Assembly (NCBI GenBank): GCA_019745195.1
Contig: JAIETL010000103.1
Coordinates: 1-36,681 of the forward strand
Direction: 5' to 3'
Source of the DNA: Beijerinckiaceae bacterium
GTDB taxonomy: Bacteria; Pseudomonadota; Alphaproteobacteria; Rhizobiales; Beijerinckiaceae
Length of the DNA stretch: 36,681 nt
Below the pieces are notes generated by a model. It was not told the DNA's origin, made no database searches, and worked only from the letters and a program-made list of their open reading frames with translations. The translations under genes and the position numbers were made by a program. Each line of letters starts with the position of its first letter. Position 1 is the first letter of the stretch. Of the stretch, positions 1-7,802 are shown in pieces.

Positions 1-96
1 CGCCAGCATCCGCATGCTCACGCGCCGCATCGCAAGATACTGCCAACACACATGAACTTCTGAATCGGGCTCTAAGGCGACGCCTTCTATCTCAAG

Positions 97-753
97 GTGA
101 TCTTCGACACGCTGAAGCTTGGCGTCTTCGCTGTGCTGGCGACGACGCTGGTGGCCTATCCGCTGGCACTGGTCTTCCGGGCGGCGGGCCCGCGCGCGCA
201 AAAGGTCCTGATCTTCATCATCCTGATGCCGCTCTTGACCTCGGTCGTGATCCGCACCTTCGCCTGGATCGTCATCCTGGCGCGCGAGGGCGTCATCAAC
301 CAGACGCTGCTGGCACTCGGCCTGACCGCGACGCCGCTGAACCTGCTCCAGACCGAACTCGGCCTCGTGCTGGCGCTGACGCAGATCGAGATGCCGCTGA
401 TGCTGCTGCCGCTATTGACCATCATGACGAGGCTCGACCAGAACCTGATCGACGCCTCGCGCGCGCTCGGCGCATCGAAATGGCGGACCTTCTTCCGCGT
501 CGTGCTGCCGCTGACCCTGCCCGGCTGGATCGCGGGCGCGACGCTCGTCTTCGCCTCGGCCACGACCGCCTTCATCTCGCAATCGGTGATCGGGGGCGCG
601 CGGCTCGTCTACCTGCCGGCGCTGATCTACCAGCAGGTCACGGTCGTCTATAACTGGCCCTTCGCTGCGGTGGCCTCGCTGACGCTGCTCTTCACTGTGC
701 TGGCGGGCATCAGCGCGCTCGGCTGGCTCGGCCGGTTCGCGAAGACGAGGTGA
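97..753 (+). CDS. Polyamine-type ABC transporter permease, apparently missing its N-terminus
   Basis: Inner-membrane permease of the binding-protein-dependent (PotB/opine/spermidine) class. Hydrophobic segments lie near residues 7-27, 37-60, 88-110, 141-160 and 190-210. The EAA loop is at about residues 119-143 (DASRALGASKW, then a proline-rich LPLTLPG end) and contacts an ATPase not in this window. At 218 residues it is shorter than the usual 270-300 and lacks the first membrane helix. The open frame starts at a GTG at 97, but an in-frame TAA lies at 73-75, and the residues between (GDAFYLK) look like family sequence rather than leader. A frameshift just upstream is therefore likely. It is followed 4 bases later by the partner permease. 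Membrane role is well supported; substrate and intactness are not. Confidence 0.8.
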   Translation: MIFDTLKLGVFAVLATTLVAYPLALVFRAAGPRAQKVLIFIILMPLLTSVVIRTFAWIVILAREGVINQTLLALGLTATPLNLLQTELGLVLALTQIEMPLMLLPLLTIMTRLDQNLIDASRALGASKWRTFFRVVLPLTLPGWIAGATLVFASATTAFISQSVIGGARLVYLPALIYQQVTVVYNWPFAAVASLTLLFTVLAGISALGWLGRFAKTR

Positions 754-757
754 CGCC

Positions 758-1573
758 ATGCAGCGATCGACCTTCTCCGACGTGACCTACAACTGGGTGA
801 TCGGCCTGCTCGCAGGCCTTGCCATCCTGATCCTGGTCGCGCCGGTCGTGATCGTGATCGCGACCTCCTTCACCACCTCGCAGACGCTGCGTTTCCCGCC
901 GCCCGATCTCTCGCTGCGCTGGTATCGCGAACTGTTCGACACCACCCGCTCGGCGCAAATTCATGTCGCCGCCGGCAACAGCCTCTGGGTCGCTGCCATT
1001 GCCACGCTGGTCGGCATGGTGCTCTCGGTGCTGGCGGCGCTCGCCATCACCCGCGTCAGCCGGCCGTCCGCAAAGCTGCTGGAGGCGAGCTTTCTCTCGC
1101 CGCTGGTGCTGCCGACGCTGTCCTATGGGCTGGCGGCGCTGATGTTCTTCTCGGTGCTGGGCATCAGGCCCTCGCTCAACCTGCTGATCGCCGGCCATCT
1201 CGTGGTGATCGCGCCGTTCATCTTCCGCACCACGCTGGCGAGCCTGACCCAGCTCGATCCGGCGCTGCTGGAAGCCTCTGCCAATCTCGGCGCAAGCAAA
1301 TTCTACGGCTTTCGCCGCGTCACGCTGCCGCTGATCGCGCCGGGCATCGCGGCGGGCTGCTTCCTCGCCTTCATCTCGTCGATGGACAATGTCCCGGTCT
1401 CGCTTTTCCTCTCCAACGCCCGCACCGGCATGCTGCCGATCCGGATGTGGGGCATGATGGAATCGACCTTGGACGTGCGCATCGCCGCCATCGCCGGCGT
1501 GATGATCGTCTTCACGGTCACGCTGATGCTGATGATGGAACGCGTCGCGGGGTTCTCGCGCCGGATGCGCTGA
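758..1573 (+). CDS. Polyamine-type ABC transporter permease (PotC-like)
   Basis: Second inner-membrane permease of the same importer, 271 residues, the normal family length. About six membrane segments are visible, the first at residues 14-36. The EAA loop at about 172-196 reads EASANLGASK with a LPLIAPG end, the coupling site for the transporter ATPase. The ATG at 758 has a good ribosome site (GAGGTGA) that overlaps the stop of the upstream permease, so the two are probably translationally coupled. ATPase and binding-protein genes would be expected to the left of the window. The substrate (polyamine, opine or another small organic cation) cannot be read from the sequence. Confidence 0.9.
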   Translation: MQRSTFSDVTYNWVIGLLAGLAILILVAPVVIVIATSFTTSQTLRFPPPDLSLRWYRELFDTTRSAQIHVAAGNSLWVAAIATLVGMVLSVLAALAITRVSRPSAKLLEASFLSPLVLPTLSYGLAALMFFSVLGIRPSLNLLIAGHLVVIAPFIFRTTLASLTQLDPALLEASANLGASKFYGFRRVTLPLIAPGIAAGCFLAFISSMDNVPVSLFLSNARTGMLPIRMWGMMESTLDVRIAAIAGVMIVFTVTLMLMMERVAGFSRRMR

Positions 1574-1588
1574 ACTCCGAGCTCGTTC

Positions 1589-1936
1589 TCACGCCCCGCG
1601 CCAGATCGAAAACCCCCATGGCGTGATCTTCAGCGGCAGATGCAGATGCTGCTGCGGATCTGCGATGCTGAACCGGAACGGCACCTCGCCGAGGAAGGGC
1701 GGGTCCGCCTGCGCGACGCCGGCCGCGGCAAAGAAAGCGCCCGCCTGGAAAACGACCTCGTAGACGCCGACCGGCAGCGTCTCGTTCGTGATCGCATGGT
1801 CGAGCACGCCCGACGCGGACAGCACGCCCTCCGCCAGCAGCCGGCGCTCGGGCAGGAGGCGATGAACGGCGATCGCCATGCCCTGCGCCGGCAGGCCGCG
1901 CGTTACATCCACCACATGCACCGACAATCCCGGCAT
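1589..1936 (-). CDS. Transthyretin-like / 5-hydroxyisourate hydrolase family protein (divergent)
   Basis: 115 residues, the usual size of 5-hydroxyisourate hydrolase, which hydrolyses the product of urate oxidation in purine breakdown. The N-terminal LSVHVVDVTRG block keeps the first family histidine (H7), and HLHLPL near residues 97-102 keeps the second. Two hallmarks are changed: the arginine expected in the TNADGR-like strand is absent (LSASGVLDHA here), and the C-terminal YRGS tetrapeptide is WRGA. The ATG at 1936 was chosen because homology starts there, although the frame stays open to 2179. No other urate gene is nearby. It may be a hydroxyisourate hydrolase with drifted signature, or a transthyretin-related protein with another substrate. 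Confidence 0.75.
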   Translation of the reverse strand: MPGLSVHVVDVTRGLPAQGMAIAVHRLLPERRLLAEGVLSASGVLDHAITNETLPVGVYEVVFQAGAFFAAAGVAQADPPFLGEVPFRFSIADPQQHLHLPLKITPWGFSIWRGA

Positions 1937-2193
1937 CGCGCTCGTTCCACCCTTGCGTGACCAGCCTTCTTGCACAGCCACGCGAGCAAGAAGCCTGCCG
2001 GAAAGCGGGGCGAGCGGCCAGGACATCGGAGCGCTCTGAAAGGCCGCACGATCGCATCGGCCGTGGCCGAGGCGATCGCATTTTTTGCAGAGCGCTGTCG
2101 AAACGACCCTGCGTCGAACGTCATCGGCATGGAAATGAGCGCACGCCCGCGCCCGCATGACCCGGTGCCCACCGGCCAACAGGAGTTACGACC

Positions 2194-2637
2194 ATGTCTC
2201 TCGCCATCGCAGAAAAGAAGCCGCCTCTCTGGTTCTGGGTCGCCGCCGGCCTCGGCCTAGCCTGGAATGTTTTCGGCATTTACCAGTTTGTCGGCTCGGT
2301 CTTCGGTTCGCAGGCCGATCTGATGGCCCGAGGGATGACCGCGACGCAGGCCGAGGCCTATGCCGCGATCCCGCTCTGGATGAACCTCGCATTCGCCATC
2401 GGCGTCTTTGGCGGCCTGCTCGGCTCCGTCCTGCTGATGCTGCGCAACCGTGTTGCGACGCCGGTCTTCGCAGCTTCGCTCGCCGGCTACGTCGTGCTGT
2501 ATATCGGCGACATCACGGAAGGCATCTTTGCGGCGATGGGGCCGCCCCAGGTCATCGTGCTGACAGCCGTGGTCCTGATCGCGGCCGCACTGCTGTGGAG
2601 CTCGCGCCGGTTCGAGCGGAGCGGCATGCTCGGCTAG
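2194..2637 (+). CDS. Small four-helix integral membrane protein
   Basis: 147 residues with four predicted membrane helices, at about 11-31, 58-80, 88-108 and 113-133, and short charged ends. The ATG at 2194 follows a strong ribosome site (AGGAG, 7-8 bases upstream). Similar short proteins in proteobacteria are sometimes labelled 'sugar transporter' without experimental support; I recognise no motif that fixes a function. It is transcribed away from the transthyretin-like gene and towards the DUF6282 gene, so it is probably a single-gene unit. Confidence 0.75.
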   Translation: MSLAIAEKKPPLWFWVAAGLGLAWNVFGIYQFVGSVFGSQADLMARGMTATQAEAYAAIPLWMNLAFAIGVFGGLLGSVLLMLRNRVATPVFAASLAGYVVLYIGDITEGIFAAMGPPQVIVLTAVVLIAAALLWSSRRFERSGMLG

Positions 2638-2713
2638 GAGAGCACGCCACGCATGGGCTGCGAGCGCCATGGATCGCGCCGCTGCCCCCGATCGCTATCG
2701 GCCGGTTGACCGC

Positions 2714-3622
2714 CTAGCTCGGGAAGCTGCCGATCCTGAACAGGGCGATCGGGTTGGCGGCGCTCATCATGCGAAGTTCGCCCTCGCTGAAGCCCTCAGA
2801 TTCCAGCAGCAGCAGAAATTCGCGAAAGGCTTCGACCGGCGGCGGCAGCAGATAGATGCCGGCGTCGCCCGAGACGATCGCGCGGTCGCCGGCGGCGCTG
2901 ATGCGGGGCGTCAGGTCCTGCACCGTCTTGCCCGGCGCGCGGTGCTTCTCCTGATCGACATGGGTCAGGCCGACCTGCGTGGCATGCGTCAGGACGAAAA
3001 AGGAGAATTCGCAATACGCGCCGAGCGAAACCAGCTCGCGGATCGTTTCGGGCTCGTATCCGCCGGCATGGGTGCGCACGCGCGTCGCGCCGCGCCGTTT
3101 GGCTTCCTGCGCCAGCGCGACCGCCTCCCAGCCCTCGACATGGCCGCAATCGAAGACGATATCGCGCTGCGCGCACAGCTCCATGATCGCCGGCACGGGA
3201 TCAGGCACTTTTCCGCTTTCGGGCACGCCGAAGGCGGCTTCGAGATAGAGGCCCGTCCGGCCTTCCCGGCGCGCGACTGATTTCGTGTGATGCGTCGGCA
3301 GCGAGATGAAGCGCGCACCCGTGCCGGGGCCGTAGCCGTAATCGACCGCGTTGCGCGCCGCCTCATAGGTCACGCCTCCGGCGGTCGGCTGCATGATCAG
3401 CCCACCGAAGATCTCGATGCCGAGATGGCCGAGTTCGGCGGCGGCCAGCGCCGCATAGCCCGAGGAATTCTGGAAGTTGTCCATCAGGCCGATGGCGCGC
3501 ATCCCGGCGGCGGCCGCCTGCCGGACAGACTCGAAGATGTTGGCGCTGCGGCCGTTGAGATGCGGGCAGCTATGGACATGGCAGTCCACCGCGCCTTTCA
3601 GATAGTGCATGCCGTATGTCAT
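2714..3622 (-). CDS. DUF6282-like amidohydrolase-type protein
   Basis: 302 residues from the ATG at 3622 (AGGGA seven bases upstream); a second ATG lies at 3610. The N-terminus has VDCHVHSCPH (H15, H17), the metal-binding HxH of TIM-barrel amidohydrolase/PHP-type hydrolases. Further candidate ligands are in LPTHHTKS, FDCGHVEGW and VRTHAGGYEPE, and IVSGDAGIY supplies a late aspartate. I judge it a metal-dependent hydrolase of the DUF6282 group; substrate unknown. It is the last gene of the minus-strand amino-acid importer unit, 28 bases after the ATPase, so it may act on the imported compound. Confidence 0.75.
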   Translation of the reverse strand: MTYGMHYLKGAVDCHVHSCPHLNGRSANIFESVRQAAAAGMRAIGLMDNFQNSSGYAALAAAELGHLGIEIFGGLIMQPTAGGVTYEAARNAVDYGYGPGTGARFISLPTHHTKSVARREGRTGLYLEAAFGVPESGKVPDPVPAIMELCAQRDIVFDCGHVEGWEAVALAQEAKRRGATRVRTHAGGYEPETIRELVSLGAYCEFSFFVLTHATQVGLTHVDQEKHRAPGKTVQDLTPRISAAGDRAIVSGDAGIYLLPPPVEAFREFLLLLESEGFSEGELRMMSAANPIALFRIGSFPS

Positions 3623-3650
3623 CGGGCGGTCCCTGGTCGGAAGGTTGCCT

Positions 3651-4388
3651 TCAATGCCGCAGGATGCGGCGGACGAAATCGGCGCAGCGCTCGGTCTGCG
3701 GCGCGTCGAAAATCTGCGATGGCGGCCCGACCTCGACGACGCGGCCATCGGCCATGAACACGACCTTGCTGGAGATCTCGCGAACGAAGCCCATTTCGTG
3801 GCTGACGATCAGCATGGTCATGCCTTCGGACGCGAGCACCCGAATGGTGTCGAGCACCTCGGCCACGAGTTCGGGATCGAGCGCGGACGTCACTTCGTCG
3901 AGCAGCAGGATTTCGGGCTTGAGCGCCAGCGCGCGCGCGATCGCGACGCGCTGCTGCTGGCCGCCCGACAACTCGTCGGGATAGGCGTCGATGCGGTGCG
4001 ACAGGCCGACCTTCTCCAGCAGCGCCCGCGCCTCGCTCTCGACTTGCTCGGCTGCGCGCTTCTTCACGATGGTCGGCGCGATGGTGACGTTGCGCAGCGC
4101 GGTCATGTTCTGGAACAGGTTGTATTGCTGGAAAACCACGGCGAAACGGTCGCGCACCTTCTTCAGCGCTGCCGCGCTGTCGTAGTTCACCTGTTCGTCG
4201 GCGACGCGGACGAGGCCGGCTCGCGGCCGCAGCAGCCCGGTCAGCACGCGCAGCAGTGTGCTTTTGCCCGAGCCGGACGGGCCGATGATCGAGACGATCT
4301 CGCCGCGTTCGACCGACAGCGAGACCTCCTGCAATACCGGCGTCGCGCCGTAATCGGCCGACAGCCTATCGATGACGAGATGGGGCAA
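3651..4388 (-). CDS. Polar amino acid ABC transporter ATP-binding protein (GlnQ/HisP type)
   Basis: Cytoplasmic ATPase that powers the importer encoded with it. All nucleotide-binding motifs are intact: Walker A GPSGSGKST (36-44), Q-loop at Q87, signature LSGGQQQR (140-147), Walker B ILLLDE (160-165) with TSALD D-loop, and switch histidine H197. 245 residues is the normal length. The start at 4388 overlaps the end of the upstream permease frame by 23 bases, typical of tight coupling. The operon order (binding protein, permease, permease, ATPase) and the motif set indicate the polar amino acid/opine family. Confidence 0.95.
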   Translation of the reverse strand: MPHLVIDRLSADYGATPVLQEVSLSVERGEIVSIIGPSGSGKSTLLRVLTGLLRPRAGLVRVADEQVNYDSAAALKKVRDRFAVVFQQYNLFQNMTALRNVTIAPTIVKKRAAEQVESEARALLEKVGLSHRIDAYPDELSGGQQQRVAIARALALKPEILLLDEVTSALDPELVAEVLDTIRVLASEGMTMLIVSHEMGFVREISSKVVFMADGRVVEVGPPSQIFDAPQTERCADFVRRILRH

Positions 4389-5052
4389 GCCGGCGCTCCA
4401 GATGCGATGCGAACAGGTTCAGCGGGTAGCAGAGCAGGAAGTAGAGGATCAGGATCGAGCCAAAGCAGATCGCAGCCGAGAAACCCTTCTGGTTGAGGAT
4501 TTTGGCAGCGTAGGTCAGCTCCAGAACGCCGATCTGCGAGGCGATCGAGGTGCTCTTCACCAGCCCGACCGAATAGGTCATCGAGGGCGGGATGATGATC
4601 GCCCAGGACTGCGGCAGGATGACCCGACGCAGCGCCGTCAGGCCGCCCATGTTCATCGTCTCGGCGGCGTCCCACTGGTTCCTGTGGACGGCCTCGAGTC
4701 CCGCCCGGATGTTCTCGGCGGAAAAGGCGGAGGCCGAGAGCGCGACCGTGGTGGCGGCGACCGCGAACATGCTCGCATCGAGCCCTGCGAGCTAGAAGGC
4801 GAAGAACACCACCATCAGCTTCACCAGAAAGGGAATGCGCCGGAAAATCTCGACATAGGCGGTCGCAAACCAGCGCAGCGGTGCGAAGCCGACGATGCGC
4901 TCGTTGCGCAGCACGGCCAGCGCAAAGCCGATCAGGAAGCCGAGCCCGCAACCGACCAGCGACAAAAGTGCGGTGTAGGCGAAGGCCTGTCCGAGGAAGA
5001 TCATATTGTAGTAGCTGAAGAAGCGCGGGGCTTCCTCCAGGAGCGCCGCCAT
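4366..5052 (-). pseudogene. Amino acid ABC transporter permease interrupted by an in-frame amber codon
   Basis: The minus-strand frame from the ATG at 5052 (GAGGAGG eight bases upstream) runs through a polar amino-acid permease of 228 codons. It is broken once, by a TAG at 4792-4794 after residue 86 (MVVFFAF then stop). The same frame continues directly with LAGLDASMFAVAATTVALSA, the next helix, and the EAA loop (AAETMNMGGLTALRRVILPQ). No bases are missing on either side. As read, only an 86-residue N-terminal fragment is made; a second start at 4770 could give a 134-residue C-terminal part. Either a real nonsense mutation or a base error explains it. Its operon neighbours are intact. Confidence 0.85.
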
Positions 5053-5083
5053 CAGAACAGCCTCCTCACAAGAAAAGGCTGCA

Positions 5084-5758
5084 TCAGAACACCTTGCCCT
5101 TGATGCGGAAGAAATAGCGCCCGACCGCGTAGAGCGCCGCGCTCGCGACCAGCGTCAACGCAATGTAGTAGAGCGCCGCGATCGAGAAGATTTCGAAGGA
5201 GCGGAAGGTCTGGGCGTTGATGTTGTAGGTCCGGCCCGTGAGTTCCTCGACGCCGAAGATCGCCGCGATCGAGGTCGTCATCGTCAGGATGATGTACTGG
5301 TTCGACAAGGGCGGAAACAGCACCTTGCAAATATGCGGCAGGATCACGTAGCGGATCGTCTGCACGCGCGAGAAACCCAGCGTCGTCGCCGCCTCGACCT
5401 CGGCCACGCGAATCGAGCGGAAGCCGGCGCGCTGGATCTCGGTGAGATAGGCTCCGGCGTTCAGCGCCATGCCGAGCAGCACGGCCTCATAGGAGCCGAG
5501 CAGGATGCCCCAGTCGGGCAGCGCAAAATACAGGAAGAAGATCTGCACCAGCAGCGGCGTGTTCAGGAAGAACACGACGTAAGATCGGACCAGCCAGCGC
5601 GCGGGCCTCGGGCCGTATTCCAGCACGGAGGCGCAGACGAGCCCGATCGCCCAGCCGACGACGAAGGCGATCGCGGCGATCTGGAGCGCCAGCCACGCCC
5701 CGCCGGCGAGATAGCCGAGATAAGGCGTCACCTGCCCATATTGGAGGGTGTAGGACAT
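5084..5758 (-). CDS. Polar amino acid ABC transporter permease (HisQ/GlnP type)
   Basis: 224 residues from the ATG at 5758; the open frame extends to 5791, but homology starts at MSYTLQYGQ. It has the usual membrane segments of this family and an EAA loop (EAATTLGFSRVQTIRYVILP) that docks on the ATPase. NTPLLVQIFFLYFALPD and GAYLTEIQRAGFRSI are typical of amino acid/opine permeases. It lies between the binding-protein gene (with a large palindrome in the gap) and the interrupted partner permease, 31 bases apart. Since these importers usually need two different permeases, its function may depend on whether the partner is really broken. Confidence 0.93.
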   Translation of the reverse strand: MSYTLQYGQVTPYLGYLAGGAWLALQIAAIAFVVGWAIGLVCASVLEYGPRPARWLVRSYVVFFLNTPLLVQIFFLYFALPDWGILLGSYEAVLLGMALNAGAYLTEIQRAGFRSIRVAEVEAATTLGFSRVQTIRYVILPHICKVLFPPLSNQYIILTMTTSIAAIFGVEELTGRTYNINAQTFRSFEIFSIAALYYIALTLVASAALYAVGRYFFRIKGKVF

Positions 5759-5797
5759 CAGGGCGCGCGCCTTACCAGCAGGCTCGACCACCCACCA

Positions 5798-5904
5798 CCC
5801 TCATCCTGAGGAGCCGCGAAGCGGCGTCTCGAAGGATCGTCCAGAAGGCGCTGGCTGTAGCATCCTTCGAGACGCGCTCCTGCGGAGCGCTCCTCAGGAT
5901 GAGG
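5798..5904 (+). repeat. Long imperfect palindromic intergenic element
   Basis: The arm at 5798-5837 (starting CCCTCATCCTGAGGAGC) pairs with the arm at about 5862-5904 (ending GCTCCTCAGGATGAGGG), separated by about 24 bases. Each arm holds a small hairpin (CCGCGAAGCGG; GCGCTCCTGCGGAGCGC). Similar elements occur in multiple copies in Hyphomicrobiales genomes, from memory; no second copy was noticed here. It sits directly after the binding-protein gene and before the permease genes, where an RNA hairpin could protect the upstream message or reduce downstream expression. Confidence 0.8.
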
Positions 5905-5929
5905 GCATAGAGGATGGACATGGACGCCA

Positions 5930-6739
5930 TCAGAAATACGGAGTGACGGGCACTTTCGTGTCCATCGGCTTGAGGAACCACTTCTCCCAGATCGCCTCCA
6001 CCGTACCGGCCGTATGAAGCTCGTAGAGCGCGATGTTGAGCCAGTCGCGCAAACCGTAATTGCCCTTTGCGACGCCGAAGCTCGAATAGGTCACGCCGTA
6101 CTCGGGCGTCGCGATGATCTTCCACTTGATCGCCGGGAAGATCTTCAGCCGGTAGGCGACGGCATCGATGCCGTCGAAGGAGGCGTCGCCGCGCCCCTGC
6201 GCCAGCGCGCGGTCGCGGTCGTTGTAGTTGTCGAGCAGGACCAGCTTGGCCTTGGGCAGGTTTTTCTGGATATAGGGGATCGCCGTCGTGCCGCGCACCT
6301 GGATCAGCGTCACGCTCTCGCTGTTCAGATCGGCGAGCTTGGCGAAGGGTTTGGCGTCGGTGGTGACGATGCCGTAATTCTCGGAATGGATCGGCGCGGT
6401 GAAGTCGATCACTTTCGCCCGCTCGGAGGTCCGGCTCATCGCGCCCATCACGACATCGACCTTGTCGGCGGCCACGAAGGGAATGCGATCGGGCGAGCCG
6501 ACCTGGACCAGCGTCAGTTTCACGCCGAGCTTGTCCGCCACCGCCTTGGCCAGTTCCGGCTCGAAGCCGTCGATCTCGTTCTTGTCGTTGAACAGCGCGC
6601 GTGGCGGCAGCGTCGGGTTGACGCCGACGCGCAGCTCGCCCGCCTTCAGAATGTCGTCGAGCGAGCGCGCCTGCGCCGGCATCGCGACCAGGGGAGCCAG
6701 ACAGGCAGCGAGCAGGCAGGCGAAACGCGAAACCGGCAT
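5930..6739 (-). CDS. Amino acid ABC transporter substrate-binding protein (SBP 1)
   Basis: 269 residues. A signal peptide with a hydrophobic core at about 5-20 and an AQA cleavage site near residue 24 sends it to the periplasm. The mature part is a family 3 solute-binding protein (ILKAGELRVGVNPTLPPRAL near the start, VDVVMGAMSRTSERAKVIDF in the middle). It ends in TPYF, as does its paralogue at 10837-11649, and the two share long identical blocks such as VQVGSPDRIPFVA and TLIQVRGTT. It is the first gene of the minus-strand importer unit. A GntR-type operator lies 32 bases upstream of the ATG at 6739. Confidence 0.93.
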   Translation of the reverse strand: MPVSRFACLLAACLAPLVAMPAQARSLDDILKAGELRVGVNPTLPPRALFNDKNEIDGFEPELAKAVADKLGVKLTLVQVGSPDRIPFVAADKVDVVMGAMSRTSERAKVIDFTAPIHSENYGIVTTDAKPFAKLADLNSESVTLIQVRGTTAIPYIQKNLPKAKLVLLDNYNDRDRALAQGRGDASFDGIDAVAYRLKIFPAIKWKIIATPEYGVTYSSFGVAKGNYGLRDWLNIALYELHTAGTVEAIWEKWFLKPMDTKVPVTPYF

Positions 6740-6770
6740 CAGGGCCCCCTCGGATCAGGAAACGAGTTTA

Positions 6771-6780
6771 TTGTATACGA
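6771..6780 (-). promoter_or_regulatory. Putative GntR/FadR-type operator (site 1)
   Basis: TTGTATACGA fits the TNGTNNACNA consensus of FCD-domain GntR regulators. It lies in the 76-base gap between the DHDPS-family gene and SBP 1, close to the start of SBP 1, and overlaps a TACAAT -10-like sequence on the minus strand. A regulator of the right class is encoded at 13612-14277. The match is seen; binding is inferred. Confidence 0.6.
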
Positions 6781-6815
6781 TCGGCATGCAATCAGGCCAT
6801 CGGATCGCGCGGTTG

Positions 6816-7802
6816 TCAACGCCCGTCGCCTGCCGCCGCGACATGCGTCAGCGCCCGTTCGAGCCGGCGATACTCCTCTGGCGGCAGGGGAGCGAAGGGC
6901 GGGCGCACCGCGTCGCAGTCCAGCCGCCCGAGAATCTTGAGGCAGGCCTTCAGCCGGGCCGTCGCCCGGCCTCCGGGCGGCTCGCGATAGACGGCACAGG
7001 CGAGCGGATGGATGACCTCGTGCCAGTGCCTCGCCTCGTCCCAGCGCCCGGCCTGCGCCGCGCGCCAGAGCGCCACCAGCGGAGCGGGCGTGACAGCGGC
7101 CAAGCTGACCTGGCTGCCCTCGGAGCCGATCAGATAGCTCGTCAGCAGATGCTCGTCACCTGAGCCGAGCACGGCGATATCGGGACGCAAGCGCCTGGCG
7201 AGGCGGCGGTTCTCGTCATAAGTGGCGACCTCCCAGCTCCCTTCCTTGATGCCGGCGACGCGCGGGAGCGCAACGAGCCCCGCCAGCGTCGCTGCGTCAT
7301 AGGGCATCGCGCCGGCGCCGACCGGCGCCTGGTAGAGCAGGAACGGCAAGGAGCAGCCGGCCATGGCGTGGCGGTGGTGCAGCAGCGCCGACGTGCCGTC
7401 CCGGAACAGGCCCCAGGCATTGGGCGGAAACAGAAGGATGGCGTCCGCGCCTGCCTCCTCCGCATCGCGCGCATGCAGCGCCGCCTCGAGGCTCGATTCG
7501 GCGTTGACGCCGCTGGTCAGGAACACATCCGGCCCGAGCGTCTCCCGACAGATCGCGACGACGCGGCGCTTGTCCTCCCGGCTCAGCAGGAAATTCTCGC
7601 CGGCATGGCCGTTGATCAGCAGGCCCTCGATACCGTCATGCCCGGCGACCGCGGCGACATGAGCCGCGAGCGCCGTCTCATCCAGGCTGAAATCGGGCTT
7701 CAGCGGGCAGACCGTCGCGGCATGGATGCCGGTCAGGCGGGCGATCGCCGCCGCGACCCTGGGCTCGGGGGCGGGCGGCTCAGACATGGTGTGGCTGTTC
7801 AT
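6816..7802 (-). CDS. Dihydrodipicolinate synthase/N-acetylneuraminate lyase family protein
   Basis: 328 residues from the ATG at 7802; a second ATG at 7787 is possible, and both overlap the upstream oxidase gene. It is a class I Schiff-base TIM-barrel lyase: lysine K186 in AGIKEGSW, tyrosine Y157 in LLYQAP, and the substrate carboxylate loop NGHAGE at 64-69 in place of the GTTGE of true dihydrodipicolinate synthase. Members of this family also deaminate pyrroline-4-hydroxy-2-carboxylate in hydroxyproline breakdown. That fits its place as the last gene of the HcnABC-like oxidase operon, but no hydroxyproline epimerase or ketoglutarate-semialdehyde dehydrogenase is in the window. Reaction unassigned; lysine biosynthesis is unlikely. 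Confidence 0.88.
   Translation of the reverse strand: MNSHTMSEPPAPEPRVAAAIARLTGIHAATVCPLKPDFSLDETALAAHVAAVAGHDGIEGLLINGHAGENFLLSREDKRRVVAICRETLGPDVFLTSGVNAESSLEAALHARDAEEAGADAILLFPPNAWGLFRDGTSALLHHRHAMAGCSLPFLLYQAPVGAGAMPYDAATLAGLVALPRVAGIKEGSWEVATYDENRRLARRLRPDIAVLGSGDEHLLTSYLIGSEGSQVSLAAVTPAPLVALWRAAQAGRWDEARHWHEVIHPLACAVYREPPGGRATARLKACLKILGRLDCDAVRPPFAPLPPEEYRRLERALTHVAAAGDGR

Noticed and set aside
37..56. Similarity of 37-56 to 22101-22120 (17 of 20 bases)
   Set aside because: Short, no extension on either side, and no terminal repeats; probably chance.
6816..7802. Calling the lyase dapA for lysine biosynthesis
   Set aside because: The GTTGE loop is replaced by NGHAGE and the gene is embedded in a catabolic operon.
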